Assembly: GCA_026936335.1 (NCBI GenBank)
Contig: JAPMXV010000050.1
Coordinates: forward strand, 186,001-250,000
Source of the DNA: Mantamonas sphyraenae
Lineage: Eukaryota > CRuMs > Mantamonadidae
DNA: 64,000 bases
Direction: 5' to 3'
Position numbers and translations under genes: made by a program. The notes below the pieces were generated by a model, which did not search any database, had not been told where the DNA came from, and saw only the letters and a program-made list of their open reading frames with translations. Positions 38,899-49,009 of this stretch are shown in pieces (the stretch's first letter is position 1; each line of letters begins with the position of its first letter).

Positions 38899-40661
38899 AT
38901 GTCAGATCGATTGCACACGTTTGGACAACATCAAGACGACCCGTACAGTGGGTCGGAGAGTGAAAGCAGCACGAGCAGCGTGAAACGAACGCGCAAACCG
39001 CGACGTTACCAGGGGGAGGTGCCGCTGAGTGAGTTTTCCCGTTCAGGTGTGCACATCACTACAACGAGTGGGAGTGCACCGTGTCTAGGGTCACAGATGG
39101 GCGTGGGGACGGACATTGGAGGGCGGGAGGGGCGACGGTGCTTTTCTGCGAATTTCTGGTTTTCGGGTTTTGGCAAAGCGCGCAAACACAGCAGATCCCA
39201 CGGGGAGAGGCAGAAGGGACAGCGAGCTGACACGCAGCACGGGTGGGAAACAGACGCCAACAAGGAACGACGACTGCACAATGTGGGCCGCAAGGGCAGC
39301 CGACGCCACAAGCGTTGGGCAAACTCCCACTTTTATCTGAACTCGCTGCACAGCGGGTCTGTGGACGCCAAGGGTCAGCATCTCAAGTCGAGCACAGCCA
39401 CACGGCTGGAGTTGAGTATGTTGAACTGGTACAGCGACCAGCTGGGCACGAACAACACCAAGCGGGAGTTTGCTCGGCTGTACGAAGAGCGCAACCTGGC
39501 GTTTTTCGATCCGCTGCGCAGCGTCGACGTCGACGTGCACGAAAAGGTGCGTTGTGGAGAGTGGACGTGTGGCGGATGAGGCTGTGGTGAGCTGTGCTGA
39601 CGCATGGCCATCGGCACATGGCTGCCGCCCCGATGACCCAGATGATGCAATTCCTTCAGGAGTGCCTGGACGAGGGGAAGCCACGACGCGGCAAAGGCAG
39701 CTCGAGTGAGGAGGGTAGCGACAGTGATAGTGACTGGAGCGATGACCAAGAGACGGAACAATCGGAGGAGCAGAAGGCGGATCAGCACGGGAGCAGCGTG
39801 GGAAGCAGCATCGGAAGCAGCAGCAGCAGCAGCAACAGCGGCAGCAGCATGCTCGGAAGCACCAGTTCCTTTGACATGGAAGAAGGCGTGGAGGTGGTCG
39901 AACTGGACAGTGACTACACCGAATCGGAGTGGGAGTCTGAAACCGACCAAGGCTTCACAAGCAGCGCGAGCACAGGCAAGGCGCATGCGTCCGGTGCGTC
40001 GTCGATGACAGAGGAGGAGCGTGTGGCGGCGCGTGCAGCGGCACGGCGCAGGCGTCGACGACGCAAGCGGTACGTGCCCAAGATGGCGCCGAGCACTGTA
40101 CGCTTGCTGGAACGCGTGGTGCACCACGATTTTGTGACCAGCATCGACGAGGCAGTGTATGGCTTTGTGCAGGAAAACAGGCAACACCCGGCCAAGAAGA
40201 AGGGGTATGTGAACGTGGATTGCGAGCCGCTGGTGCTTGATCTTCCGATCTCCTTCCACCGCCTGGTGGCTCACCACATCGCCGACTACTACGGCCTGGA
40301 GAGCGAGAGCTTTTGGACATTGGACGACCAGCGCATGATGCGTGTGTCGTTTCCAGCCAAGTATCACCGTCGTCGCATTCCTGCGTCGCGGCTGAAGGAC
40401 TATGTGGTGCTGCAGTTGGACAGCATGGCACTGGCAAAGCGTACAGCCTCGGGCGGCAAAGGCAGCCCGGAGCCTCAGGGCAAGGATGGATCACCATCGA
40501 GGACCCCAGGCACAGCCACAAGTGGCAGCGAGTTGTCGGACAGCTCAAACCGCTCGTCGCGCAGTCGCAACATCCGTGCGCGTCTCAAGAAGGAGCGCAA
40601 GGCCAAGCGACGCATCAAGGCCAACCAGAACACCATTGATGGCATCCCCGTGTGGGAGTAG
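38899..40661 (+). CDS. R3H-domain protein
   Basis: Exons 38899..39028, 39254..39546 and 39642..40661 (introns 225 and 95 nt) give 480 aa. The N-terminus is basic (VKRTRKPRRYQGEVPL), then LHNVGRKGSRRHKRWANSHF, a Ser/Glu/Asp-rich middle with a poly-Ser repeat, an Arg-rich run (about 40030-40070), and a globular block with KKKGYVNVDCEPLVLDL and the R3H core FHRLVAHHIADYYGLES (R-L-V-A-H is the RxxxH signature). The C-terminus is basic (RARLKKERKAKRRIKA) and ends IDGIPVWE. R3H domains bind single-stranded nucleic acid, so a nuclear RNA-associated role is inferred. Splice boundaries of exons 2 and 3 were chosen by phase; the early part is less certain. Confidence 0.75.
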
Positions 40662-40721
40662 CAAAGGGTTTGTGCGGTGGTCATCGCAACAGAACAAAAC
40701 ACGGTGCACACACTCTCTTCG

Positions 40722-41605
40722 ATGCGAGCTCGGACGTGGCAGACGCTTGCGTTGGGATGCAGCGTGGCAGTGGTAGTGTGTTGCATGCTTGCGGGCGTGC
40801 AGGCGGAGCAGGAGAGCGAGTTTGAGTCGCTGAAACGCTCGGCCATGGTCTTTTACGACCGCAAGGACTACAACTCGGCCACCAAGCTGCTTTCACAGGC
40901 CCTGGACAAAGATCCAGACGACACAGAGACGCTGACGCTGTTTTGCGACTCGCTGCGCGGTCAGGGTAGGTTGGAAGGGCGCGGGTGAGGCGTGCGCACG
41001 TTTCCACGTGGCGATTCCGGACACGAGACTGACGGACGCCGTCTGCGCGCACGAGGACAGGGCGCACGGCCAACGCGGCATGCCAGTGCAAAAAGGCCTT
41101 GCAGGAGACAAAGGATTATCTGAAGGCATACGTGGTGCTGGGCCACACGTACCATGACCAGGGAAAAACGCTGTGGGCCAAGGGAACGCTGGACCAGGCA
41201 ATGCGGCAGGCACCTGTGCAGGCCCGTCGCATGATGAAGGAGCGAGGCCTGGAAATGTACTTTCCAGAAAGGTTTGTGGCGCCTGATCCGGCGACGCAGC
41301 CGAAGCGCAAGGAGAAGTTCCGCGAGGACCGCATCAGGGAGATTAAGCAAGCAAACGAAGACAAGCAGCGACGGGAGGAGGAGCGGGTGCGCCAGCAGAA
41401 GGAAGCGGAGCGGGAGGAGCGGCTGAACAAGATCCGAGAGATGGAGAAGGAGCAGTACCAAAACTCGGGGGCGTTTACGTATGGCCAAGGCGCAGCCGAC
41501 CAGAGTGGAGGCGCCTCGGGGGCATTTGGCGCACACCCGCACGACATCAACCAGTTTGCCAGCACCGAGGGTATTGCACAGCACCAGCAGGCCGGGTCGC
41601 ATTGA
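40722..41605 (+). CDS. Secretory-pathway TPR protein, unknown
   Basis: Exons 40722..40965 and 41061..41605 (95 nt intron, acceptor GAGGACAG|GG) give 262 aa. A signal peptide is evident (LALGCSVAVVVCCMLAGVQA). Two or three TPR-like helices follow: SAMVFYDRKDYNSATKLLSQALDKDPDD and KKALQETKDYLKAYVVLGHTYHDQGK with AKGTLDQAMRQAP. The C-terminal half is a highly charged single helix (REDRIREIKQANEDKQ to REMEKEQ) and a Gly/Ala tail. It has no KDEL and no membrane segment. No family is recognised; an ER or luminal co-chaperone role is only a guess. It is convergent with FtsZ; the stop codons are 17 bp apart. Confidence 0.75.
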
Positions 41606-41622
41606 GAGCAAAATGCCCCACT

Positions 41623-43336
41623 TCACCAGTTCTCCTTGAGCCAGTCTCGCCAGTTCTTGCCTGCCTTTGTGTTGCCATCGGGCGCAGCGTCGCTGTCGAG
41701 GTTGCCTTGCTGGTCAACCGAGGCACGCACAGGCCTGCCCTTGCGTGTGGGACGCGTGTGTGCGCTCGCCATGCGTTCGTCTCGTGTTTGCTTCTGCTCG
41801 CGTGCCTCGAGCTGTTGTTCGTTGAGGGCGCTGATCTTGCGTGTGTGTGTCTTTGCACTTGTGCTGGGACTTGCAGCCACGCTCTTGTCTGCACGCACTG
41901 TCTGCATGCCGCCCATTCCGGTGATAATCACGCTGACGCGCACCCTTCCGTCCAGGGTGGAGTCGAAGCTGCTGCCAAAGATGATGTTTGCATCCGGATG
42001 CACCTGCTCACCCACAAAGTTGCTCACTTCGTTGATTTCAAACAAAGTCAGGTCGTTGCCGCCGCTGACGGAGATGAGCACCCCTCGCGCATCCTCCACG
42101 TCCACGTTGGCCAGCAGCGGGTTCTTGAGTGCCGCTTTGGCTGCATCCAGGGCCCGTGTGTCGCCTCCTGCCTCGGCTGTGCCCATGAGGGCCTTGCCGG
42201 CGTCCTTCATCACCGTTTTGACGTCGGCAAAGTCTAGGTTGATGAGACCCGGCTGGATGATGAGGTCTGTGACGCCCTTGACGCCTCTGTACAACACGTC
42301 ATCGGCCATGCGAAAGGCATCGGCAAACGTGGTCTGCTTGCTGGCCATGCGCAGCAAATTTTGGTTGGGAATGACAATCATGGTGTCCACGACGCGCTCC
42401 AGCTCAATCATCCCCTGGTCCGCAAGGCGTTGGCGCTGTTTGCCCTCAAACCCAAAGGGTTGTGTGACCACGGCCACGGTGAGCATGCCTGCCTTTTTGG
42501 TGTGTTCGGCAATGACCGGAGCGGCGCCTGTTCCGGTGCCTCCACCCATGCCAGCTGTGATGAACACCATGTTGGAGCCCTGAATGTGTTGCATCACCTC
42601 TTGGATGCCCTCTTGGGCAGCCTCGCGTCCCACGTGTGGTTGTGCGCCTGCGCCGAGCCCCTGGGTTACGGTGGCGCCAAGTTGCACGCGCTTCTCGCTC
42701 AGCGAGTCACCCAGTGCCTGTGCGTCTGTGTTGGCCACCACAAACTCCACGCCAGCCAGCTGCGAGGCAATCATGTTGTTGACTGCGTTTCCGCCAGCGC
42801 CGCCGACGCCGATGACGCTGATCAGCGGGGTGGTGGCGAAATCTGAGCGGGAAAACACGCGAGACGGTGTTAGCGAGCGAATGCCAAAACGTATGCCATG
42901 GACACAGTGCACAGGGGGTCACTCACTAAACACTTCACTCTTGGTGCGCTTTGTCTGCGTCCTGGTCTGCTGTTCGTGGGCCGGGGCCTGTTGTTCGGCA
43001 GCTTGGGTCGTGCGCGGACGACGCGGTTTCACGGGCGGCTTGCCTTGCATGCGCTTGTTGCGTGCCTCGAGGATTTCTGCACGCGACCGACGTCTCTGCT
43101 TGAGCATCTGGTCGACCTGGTCAGCGTCGTCCTGGTCGCTGCGTGCACAGGGCGTGGTGAACACGGGCCGGTGCGTGGAGGCGAGCACCGAAGCTGGATT
43201 TTGGCGGGAAGAGGCCGAGGGGACGATGTTAGTGGACGATGCAGATGATGCATAGCATGGAAGGATGTGTGTGTGTGCGTGTATGTTTGGCGAGAGGAAG
43301 TGCGGGGTGTGTTTGAGTGCACGTACCTTGCGGCAT
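41623..43336 (-). CDS. ftsZ: Mitochondrial division protein FtsZ (alphaproteobacterial type)
   Basis: Tubulin-like GTPase that forms the inner division ring of mitochondria in many protists. Exons 43336..43327 (10 coding nt), 43193..42927 and 42842..41623 give 498 aa. The first exon (ATGCCGCAAG) is inferred from frame and splice sites. The N-terminal extension has an Arg-rich stretch ([20 protein letters not shown]). The core is nearly bacterial: [16 protein letters not shown], the tubulin signature [30 protein letters not shown] and the T7 loop [12 protein letters not shown]. These forms are typical of alphaproteobacterial and mitochondrial FtsZ rather than plastid FtsZ. The C-terminal tail is variable and ends WRDWLKENW. 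It is ancestral endosymbiont-derived and carries nuclear introns, so it is not contamination. Confidence 0.95.
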
Positions 43337-43562
43337 GCGTGTACGACGAGCAGCAGCACGAGCAAACTGGCAGGGTTGGGAATCCGTGTGTCAGCGCGAG
43401 GATGGATGAGAAGGAAAGCGGCGGGGAAGGAGGATGGACCCAAGCGGTGGATGATGGTGGAGGGTGGTGGTGGAGGGTGATGGTGGGGTACCATTGGAGA
43501 TTGGGATGGGTGCGCTGGCGCGGGAAAGTGAACCGGCGCGCACGACCTTTCCCGCCGGCGGC
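43337..43562. promoter_or_regulatory. Divergent intergenic region, FtsZ / Tyr-repeat protein
   Basis: A 226 bp gap separates start codons 43336 and 43563 (169 bp if the in-frame ATG at 43506 is used). It contains GGAGGGTGGTGGTGGA-type purine repeats. No defined motif is recognised. Confidence 0.35.
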
Positions 43563-45237
43563 ATGTCGGAACAACAGCTGTACGAGCTACGTGCAGAGGA
43601 TGGGTCTGTGTACTACCACGATGGAACGTACTACTATGACGAAAACGGGTTTGCGTTTTACTACACGGAGCTGGGCGACGTAGTGTACGTGGACGCAGAC
43701 GGGAACCCTTACTACGTGGATGCAGAAGGTCAGGCATACTACTACCGAGACCACGAAGTGCCAGCACCGATGCAGGCGCTGTCACAGGGGACGACAGACA
43801 CGTCACGGTTCGAGGTGGCGAGCAACAGCGCGATGGGCTCGGTGGAAACAAGTTCGGCAAGGATGGAACAGCAGCGCCTGAAACAGGCGGCAGCGAGCAA
43901 GAAAAGGGTGAAAGCAAACGGGGAAAAGGCGCAACAAAAGAGCAGAAGCGCACGGTCGAAGAACAATCTGAAGCAGGCGGCGTCTGCGAGCAGCAGCGGG
44001 AGCAGCGGGAGCAGCGGGAGCAGCAAGGGCGGGTCGCACCATGGAGGACGATCGAGTGGGAGCAGGGACAAGGGAAAGGGCAAGAGCAGGAGTAAGGGAC
44101 ATTCGGGGAAGGGAAAGTCGGGAAGGGGCGAAGAGATTGCGTTGAAGGAGCGGAACGGGGATCTATTTATGGGCGTTTCGCCGGCGTCGCGCAAAGCTGC
44201 AAAGAAGAAGCGGTTGGAGGAGGAGATCAGCGCAGTGACGACGCCTATGGCGAAGCAGCGCAGCCACGTGCGCAGCAAGACCAAAATGCGTGCGGCAGGC
44301 GTGGGCAGTTCACACGGGATGCGAGAGCGCGAACTGGAGCGGGAGGATTCGTCGCGGATGGATCCGTCGAAGCGAGCGCGGCACAACTGGGGCAAGGCAC
44401 GCGCAGCGGCCAAGCTTCTGGTGGAGGAGGTGAAAGTGACGGAGCGCATTGCTGCGTTCAAGAGCGTGCCCAAATCCTTCAAATGGGTGACGTACTTTGA
44501 AGGGGAGAAGCGGTTCGACGTGGTGACCAAGTAAGGAGAAAACGGGCCAGAAACGGATGCCCGTAGCGTGGAAGGCGCCCACACAGACAGCCACTGACAC
44601 ACGCATACACACACACACGTACACAACGGACACACGTGACTGTGCACACAGGTACCCACAACCAGAGGACACGGATGACGATGTGTCTGTGCAGTACCTG
44701 GGCAACGAACCCGGTTGGGTGGACGACATCGGGCCCGTGCTCATTCGGTACGCAGGCGGGCTGGCGTTGAACGTAATCCCCGTGCGCGAGTGGTACGTGG
44801 TTCAAAAGATCCTGCCGTTTGTGGAGCTGAAGCAGCGCAAGGCGCCGCTGCTGTTGGTGCCGTCGTACGAGGTGACCGAGACGCACGAAGAGATCACCCG
44901 GTACGGAGGCGAGCAGCGAGAGGACAGCAAGTTCCAGGTGGTTCACCAAACCGTGGATATGTTTCACACCATCCGCGGCTTCAGCAAGCTGGACCGCAAC
45001 GTGTCGCCCGGGGCGAAATTTCGCTGCTTTCTGGCATGGGCAAATTCAGACTGGGGCGACGACGTGGCTCACTTTAAGAAGTACCTGGGCGAAGATGACG
45101 ACGGTTTTGTCACACCACTGTTCTGGCGCATCTTTTGCTGCGAGTGTGAACCGGACTTTAACGTGGAAGACCGCGGTGTGCTGGAAAAGGTGTACGCATT
45201 GCCCATTCTGGGTCCCAAGGCGCTGCTGAAGAGATGA
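43563..45237 (+). CDS. Tyrosine-rich (OCRE-like) repeat protein with unknown C-terminal domain
   Basis: Exons 43563..44530 and 44652..45237 (121 nt intron splitting a Lys codon) give 517 aa. ATG 43506 would add 19 residues. The N-terminus has four to five 10-residue aromatic repeats: SVYYHDGTYYYDENGFAFYY and then VVYVDADGNPYYVDAEGQAY, close in style to OCRE repeats of splicing factors. A long Ser/Gly/Lys-rich disordered part follows. The C-terminal 230 residues are globular, with PKSFKWVTYFEGEKRFDVV, GWVDDIGPVLIRYAGG, REWYVVQKILPFVELKQRK and PLFWRIFCCECEPDFN. I do not recognise that domain. Nuclear RNA processing is inferred only from the repeats. Confidence 0.7.
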
Positions 45238-45291
45238 GGGGAACATGGGTGACTACAGTAGATGCCCATGGAATATACATTAAAAACGCCC

Positions 45292-47912
45292 TCATCCGCT
45301 GCTCTGGCCGTTGCCCTCAGTGTCAAAGGCGCTCCAGCGACACTCGGGACAGATGGACTTGCGCTGGAGCCACTCGTCAATGCACTTTGCGTGGAAGGAG
45401 TGAAAACAGGGCAGTGTGCGCAGGACGTCGCCGTCCTCGTAGGGCTCGAGGCAGATGAGGCAGTTGTCTTCGCTCTCGCCGCTGGCAATGCTGTCTGCGT
45501 CGTCAAAGGCCAGCTTCTTTGCGTTGGAGGAAGAGCTGCCGCCGCCCTGGGCTGTGTCTTGATGCAAGAGCAGAGAGGAGGTTTCCTTGGTGTCGAGGTC
45601 AAGGTCCAGGTCCTCGTAGGATTCGTTGTCGTCGTCGAGGCGGTGCATCTCGATGGTTTGCTGGTGTGCAGCGTGTGCATGGGACGTAGCCTTGTAGACG
45701 CGTGTGGGCAGCCTGTCGATGGCTCGTCGAGAGGCACCCTGGCGCATGGCGCGGCGTGCACGACGCAGTTGCTCTCGTTGGAACTGGGCAACATACTGCT
45801 GGTGCTGCTCGGGGTTGTCCAACACCACAACGCTTACCTCGTAGCCGTTCATGGACGGGACGAGGACGTTGATGGTGGCTGGGCCTCGGCGTGGCGGGTC
45901 GTCGTCGTTGATGATGCCCTGGCGGCGTCTGCGCTGGCGTTCTTCCATGCGACGTGCTTCGGCTTCGTGCATGAGCTGCTGTTGACGACGGTAGTGGCAC
46001 TGGCGCACGAGGGAGGTTGTGAGCAGCCCTGCACTGAGAGTGAGGAGGAGAACAAAACGAAAGAACATTTCGTTGCGTTCGTCGTCGTTGTTGTTGGCCT
46101 TTCCGGTGGGCATGCTGTCCGGAGAGGCACAGGAGTGTGGATAATAAAGAAAGTAGGCACCACGGAGGTGGATATTGCGTGCGGCGGTGCTGAGCGTGGG
46201 GGGCATGACGTGAAAGGTGCGTCCACAGTCCAGACATTCACCGAGCCACTCGGGACCACGCGGTACAAACACATCCAAGTGCACAGCAGCCTTGCTGAGC
46301 CAAGCGGGAGTGCCGTTGACGGGCAGGGCCAGGACGAGGCGTGCGTCGACAAAGATGCGCAGTTGCGACGCAGACCATTGGATGGCATAGTCGTGCATCT
46401 TGCCGGCGAGATCGCCATTGAAACGGACGATGCTTGTGGCCATGGGTTGTCCAGGCACCTGGTACTGCACCATCAGCCAGTACTCGAGACCGAGGGCGTT
46501 CCAATCAACATCGACAGCCTCTTGACGGGCGTCGGAAAAGATCATGAGGGAAATGGAGCCGTGGGCGTCGAGCGGGTCTTCAGACGTGTTGTGTGAAGTG
46601 AGGGAGATGCGCGAGACGACGCCTGGGGCTTCATCGGGCACCTGGAGGGCCATCTCGACTGTACCCTGGTCAAAGAGGGTCTTTGAGGAGATGCGAGCTG
46701 CGGTGTAGGTGGAATTTTGTGCGGGTGTGTCGCGTGTGGCGACAAGGACCAGCTGCGATGTTTTGCTGCTGTAGAGCACCTGGTTTGGGTCGTAGGAGGA
46801 GTGTGCTTGTCGGGCCGTGGTTTCGCCGCAGAGGACGGGCATGGACGCCGGTCCTGTGGCGAGGGTCCATCGGTGGTGGTCCGAATTGGCCAGTGCGATG
46901 CCAAAGGTGGGTCTGCAGCGACGTTGGGCTTCGACAGCGGCGGAGACGTCGCTGTACATAAACTGGGAAACGGCAACGTTGACGCGGGAGGTGTTTGCGG
47001 GCATATACGCGACAATGGCAGGGTTGCTGGCCCAGAGAACAAGGTCCCAGGAGACGGGCACCTGTGTGGATGGGGATGGGGAGGGGAGGGGGAAAGTGTG
47101 TGTGTGAGGCGGGGGCAAAAAGGAGTGGCTGGGACGAGTTTCGGGGCCATTTCGGGGAAGCGTACCTGAGGAATAGGCAGCCCTGCAAAGACATTGGAAG
47201 GGTCAGGGGAGCCGTCGGAGGGGGATGGAGTGGAAGAGGAGACGCTGTGGACGAGCTTGGAGTCGATGTACCACTGGACGGAGGTTGCGTCGCGTGTGAG
47301 GGCGATGCTGTGCTGCTTCTCGCACAGATCGACGTTTGCGTCGAGGACAAAGGAGCGAGAGCCCATGCGGAGTCGTACACGGGAACAGACCTTGGAGGCC
47401 GGGTAGGTGTCTGGGTTGGGCCCAAGGATGTCGATGGAAAACACGGGGCTGCCGCGGTGGCGGGCCTGCAAGGAGACGACGGTGTGAGGAAGAGGAACGC
47501 CTTGGAGGAGCGACTCGACCAGGCCAAACGAGGTGTTGACGACTGAGCGGTACATGGAGGAAGTCCAGCGGCGAGTGACGTTGCCTTGTGAATCGGAGAG
47601 ATTGCTGTACTGCATGCTGAGAGTCATCTGGTGTTGGTAGGGAGTGCCGAGACACACAAGCCGGGGATCAAAGGCGTCGACGATGCCGTACGCAGACACA
47701 TTGTCCTGGCGCACCTTGAGGAAGGTGGCTGGACTGGGTGCGTCCATGGGCTCAAGGAGAGAGACAGCCGCAAACGGGCTGGTCTGCTCGACGTCGACCG
47801 TGAGAGAGGCGGCGCGGACCGGAAGTTGCGGGGCAGCGACAAAGGCGAGGATGAACAGGGCGGCGAGCGGCAAGCCGCAGCGAGCACGCTGCAGTTGAGC
47901 CTCCCAGTGCAT
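45292..47912 (-). CDS. Transmembrane RING-H2 E3 ubiquitin ligase with luminal lectin-like domains
   Basis: Exons 47912..47166 and 47061..45292 (104 nt intron) give 838 aa. The signal peptide is [21 protein letters not shown]. The luminal part looks like beta-sandwiches, with paired blocks [19 protein letters not shown] and [21 protein letters not shown] ... [19 protein letters not shown]. The pattern is that of GH16/concanavalin-like folds, but no ExDxE catalytic site is visible. A membrane helix ([21 protein letters not shown], near 46010-46070) is followed by a cytosolic Arg-rich helix, and a C-terminal RING-H2 near 45310-45440: [26 protein letters not shown] and CPEC. Topology resembles PA-TM-RING ligases but with a different ectodomain. 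Client proteins are unknown. Confidence 0.85.
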
Positions 47913-47998
47913 TCGGTGTGTGTGTGTTGGGTGTGGAGGACGAGTGTGGAGATTGGTGTTGCGCGGATGGGGCAAAGGCAAGCACGGACCACACGCGG
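47913..47998. promoter_or_regulatory. Bidirectional promoter, RING-H2 / CCDC137-like
   Basis: An 86 bp gap separates divergent start codons. It is TG-rich on the left and CA/GCA-rich on the right, with TTGCGCGGA near the middle. Confidence 0.4.
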
Positions 47999-48985
47999 AT
48001 GGGTCGGAAGAAGAAGGCGCTGCTGCCGGACTACTATGGCAACGACAGCAACGAAGACATCCTGGGCCTGGAATGGGAGCACAGGAAGAAGGAGGACAGG
48101 CGGCAGGGCAAGGTGTTTGACCTGGCGCCGGGAGAGGTGGAGCGAAGCAGCAATCGAGGCAAAAGCAAGGCACGGCTGAAGCGCGAGGCAAACAAGGAAG
48201 CGGCAGCACTGGCAAAGAGGAAGCGGCAGCAGGAAAAGCGAGCTCGCAAGCGGGAGCGAGAGGCGGCAGGTCTTGAGGAGGAGTCGGAAACGGACGGGAA
48301 GCGAGCACGAGCGGGGGTGGCGAACGAGGGCGGCGGAAGCAGCAGCAAGAAGAAGAAGAAGAACAAGAGGAAGAAGGAGTCGCGAGAGATTAAGCCAGTG
48401 AAGCTGCTGGACGCGGGCAAAGAGGTTGTTTTTGAACCACGGCGGGAGGGGGAGTCGCTAAAGGCGTTTCGCATTCGCATCAACCAGGCGACGAGCGAGC
48501 GGCTGGCAGCCATCGAGCGGAGGCAGAACGGAGTGAGCGAGAAGCGCAAGGCGTTTCTGAAGGGACGCAAGGAGAAGGAAAAGGCACGAAAGGCAGGGGT
48601 GGTGGAGGTGGACAAGGAAGAGCTGGAGTACGACGAGCACGGGAACTTGGACATGCGGAACAAGCGTGTGGTGGAACGGGAGCTGGATGATGAGTTTGGC
48701 CATGCGGAAAAGGTGGAGTATGGTGACGTGGTGGATGCACCGCCGAAACTGCGTGTGCGGCCGCGGCTGAAGAAGACGACGCAGATGCTGGTGGATGCCA
48801 AGAAGAAGATGGAGGCAGCGGCAGCGGCGGCGGCAGGCAAGCAGGAAAAGAAGAAGAAGGCACAGCTGCGTGACCAGGCGTATGCGGCGCTGCGTGAGCA
48901 GGTGAAGCAAGCGTACAAGGAGCAAAAGGTGCGTGCGCGTAGCGAGCGCGGCGAGGGTGGAGAAGGAGCGGCAAGCTACTTGTGA
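47999..48985 (+). CDS. Basic coiled-coil protein, CCDC137-like (probable nucleolar)
   Basis: Intronless, 328 aa from ATG 47999 (MGRKKKALLPDYYG). It is extremely rich in Lys, Arg and Glu with long predicted helices. The block PRREGESLKAFRIRINQATSER followed by KRKAFLKGRKEKEK resembles the conserved 'GES-x-FxRRVxxxT ... KRKxFL' region of CCDC137 proteins, which associate with the nucleolus and chromosomes. The C-terminus has an Ala run and AYAALREQVKQAYKEQK. The low-complexity composition makes the family call moderate. Confidence 0.6.
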   Translation: MGRKKKALLPDYYGNDSNEDILGLEWEHRKKEDRRQGKVFDLAPGEVERSSNRGKSKARLKREANKEAAALAKRKRQQEKRARKREREAAGLEEESETDGKRARAGVANEGGGSSSKKKKKNKRKKESREIKPVKLLDAGKEVVFEPRREGESLKAFRIRINQATSERLAAIERRQNGVSEKRKAFLKGRKEKEKARKAGVVEVDKEELEYDEHGNLDMRNKRVVERELDDEFGHAEKVEYGDVVDAPPKLRVRPRLKKTTQMLVDAKKKMEAAAAAAAGKQEKKKKAQLRDQAYAALREQVKQAYKEQKVRARSERGEGGEGAASYL

Positions 48986-49009
48986 GTGGGGTTGCACTCC
49001 TTTATTTTT

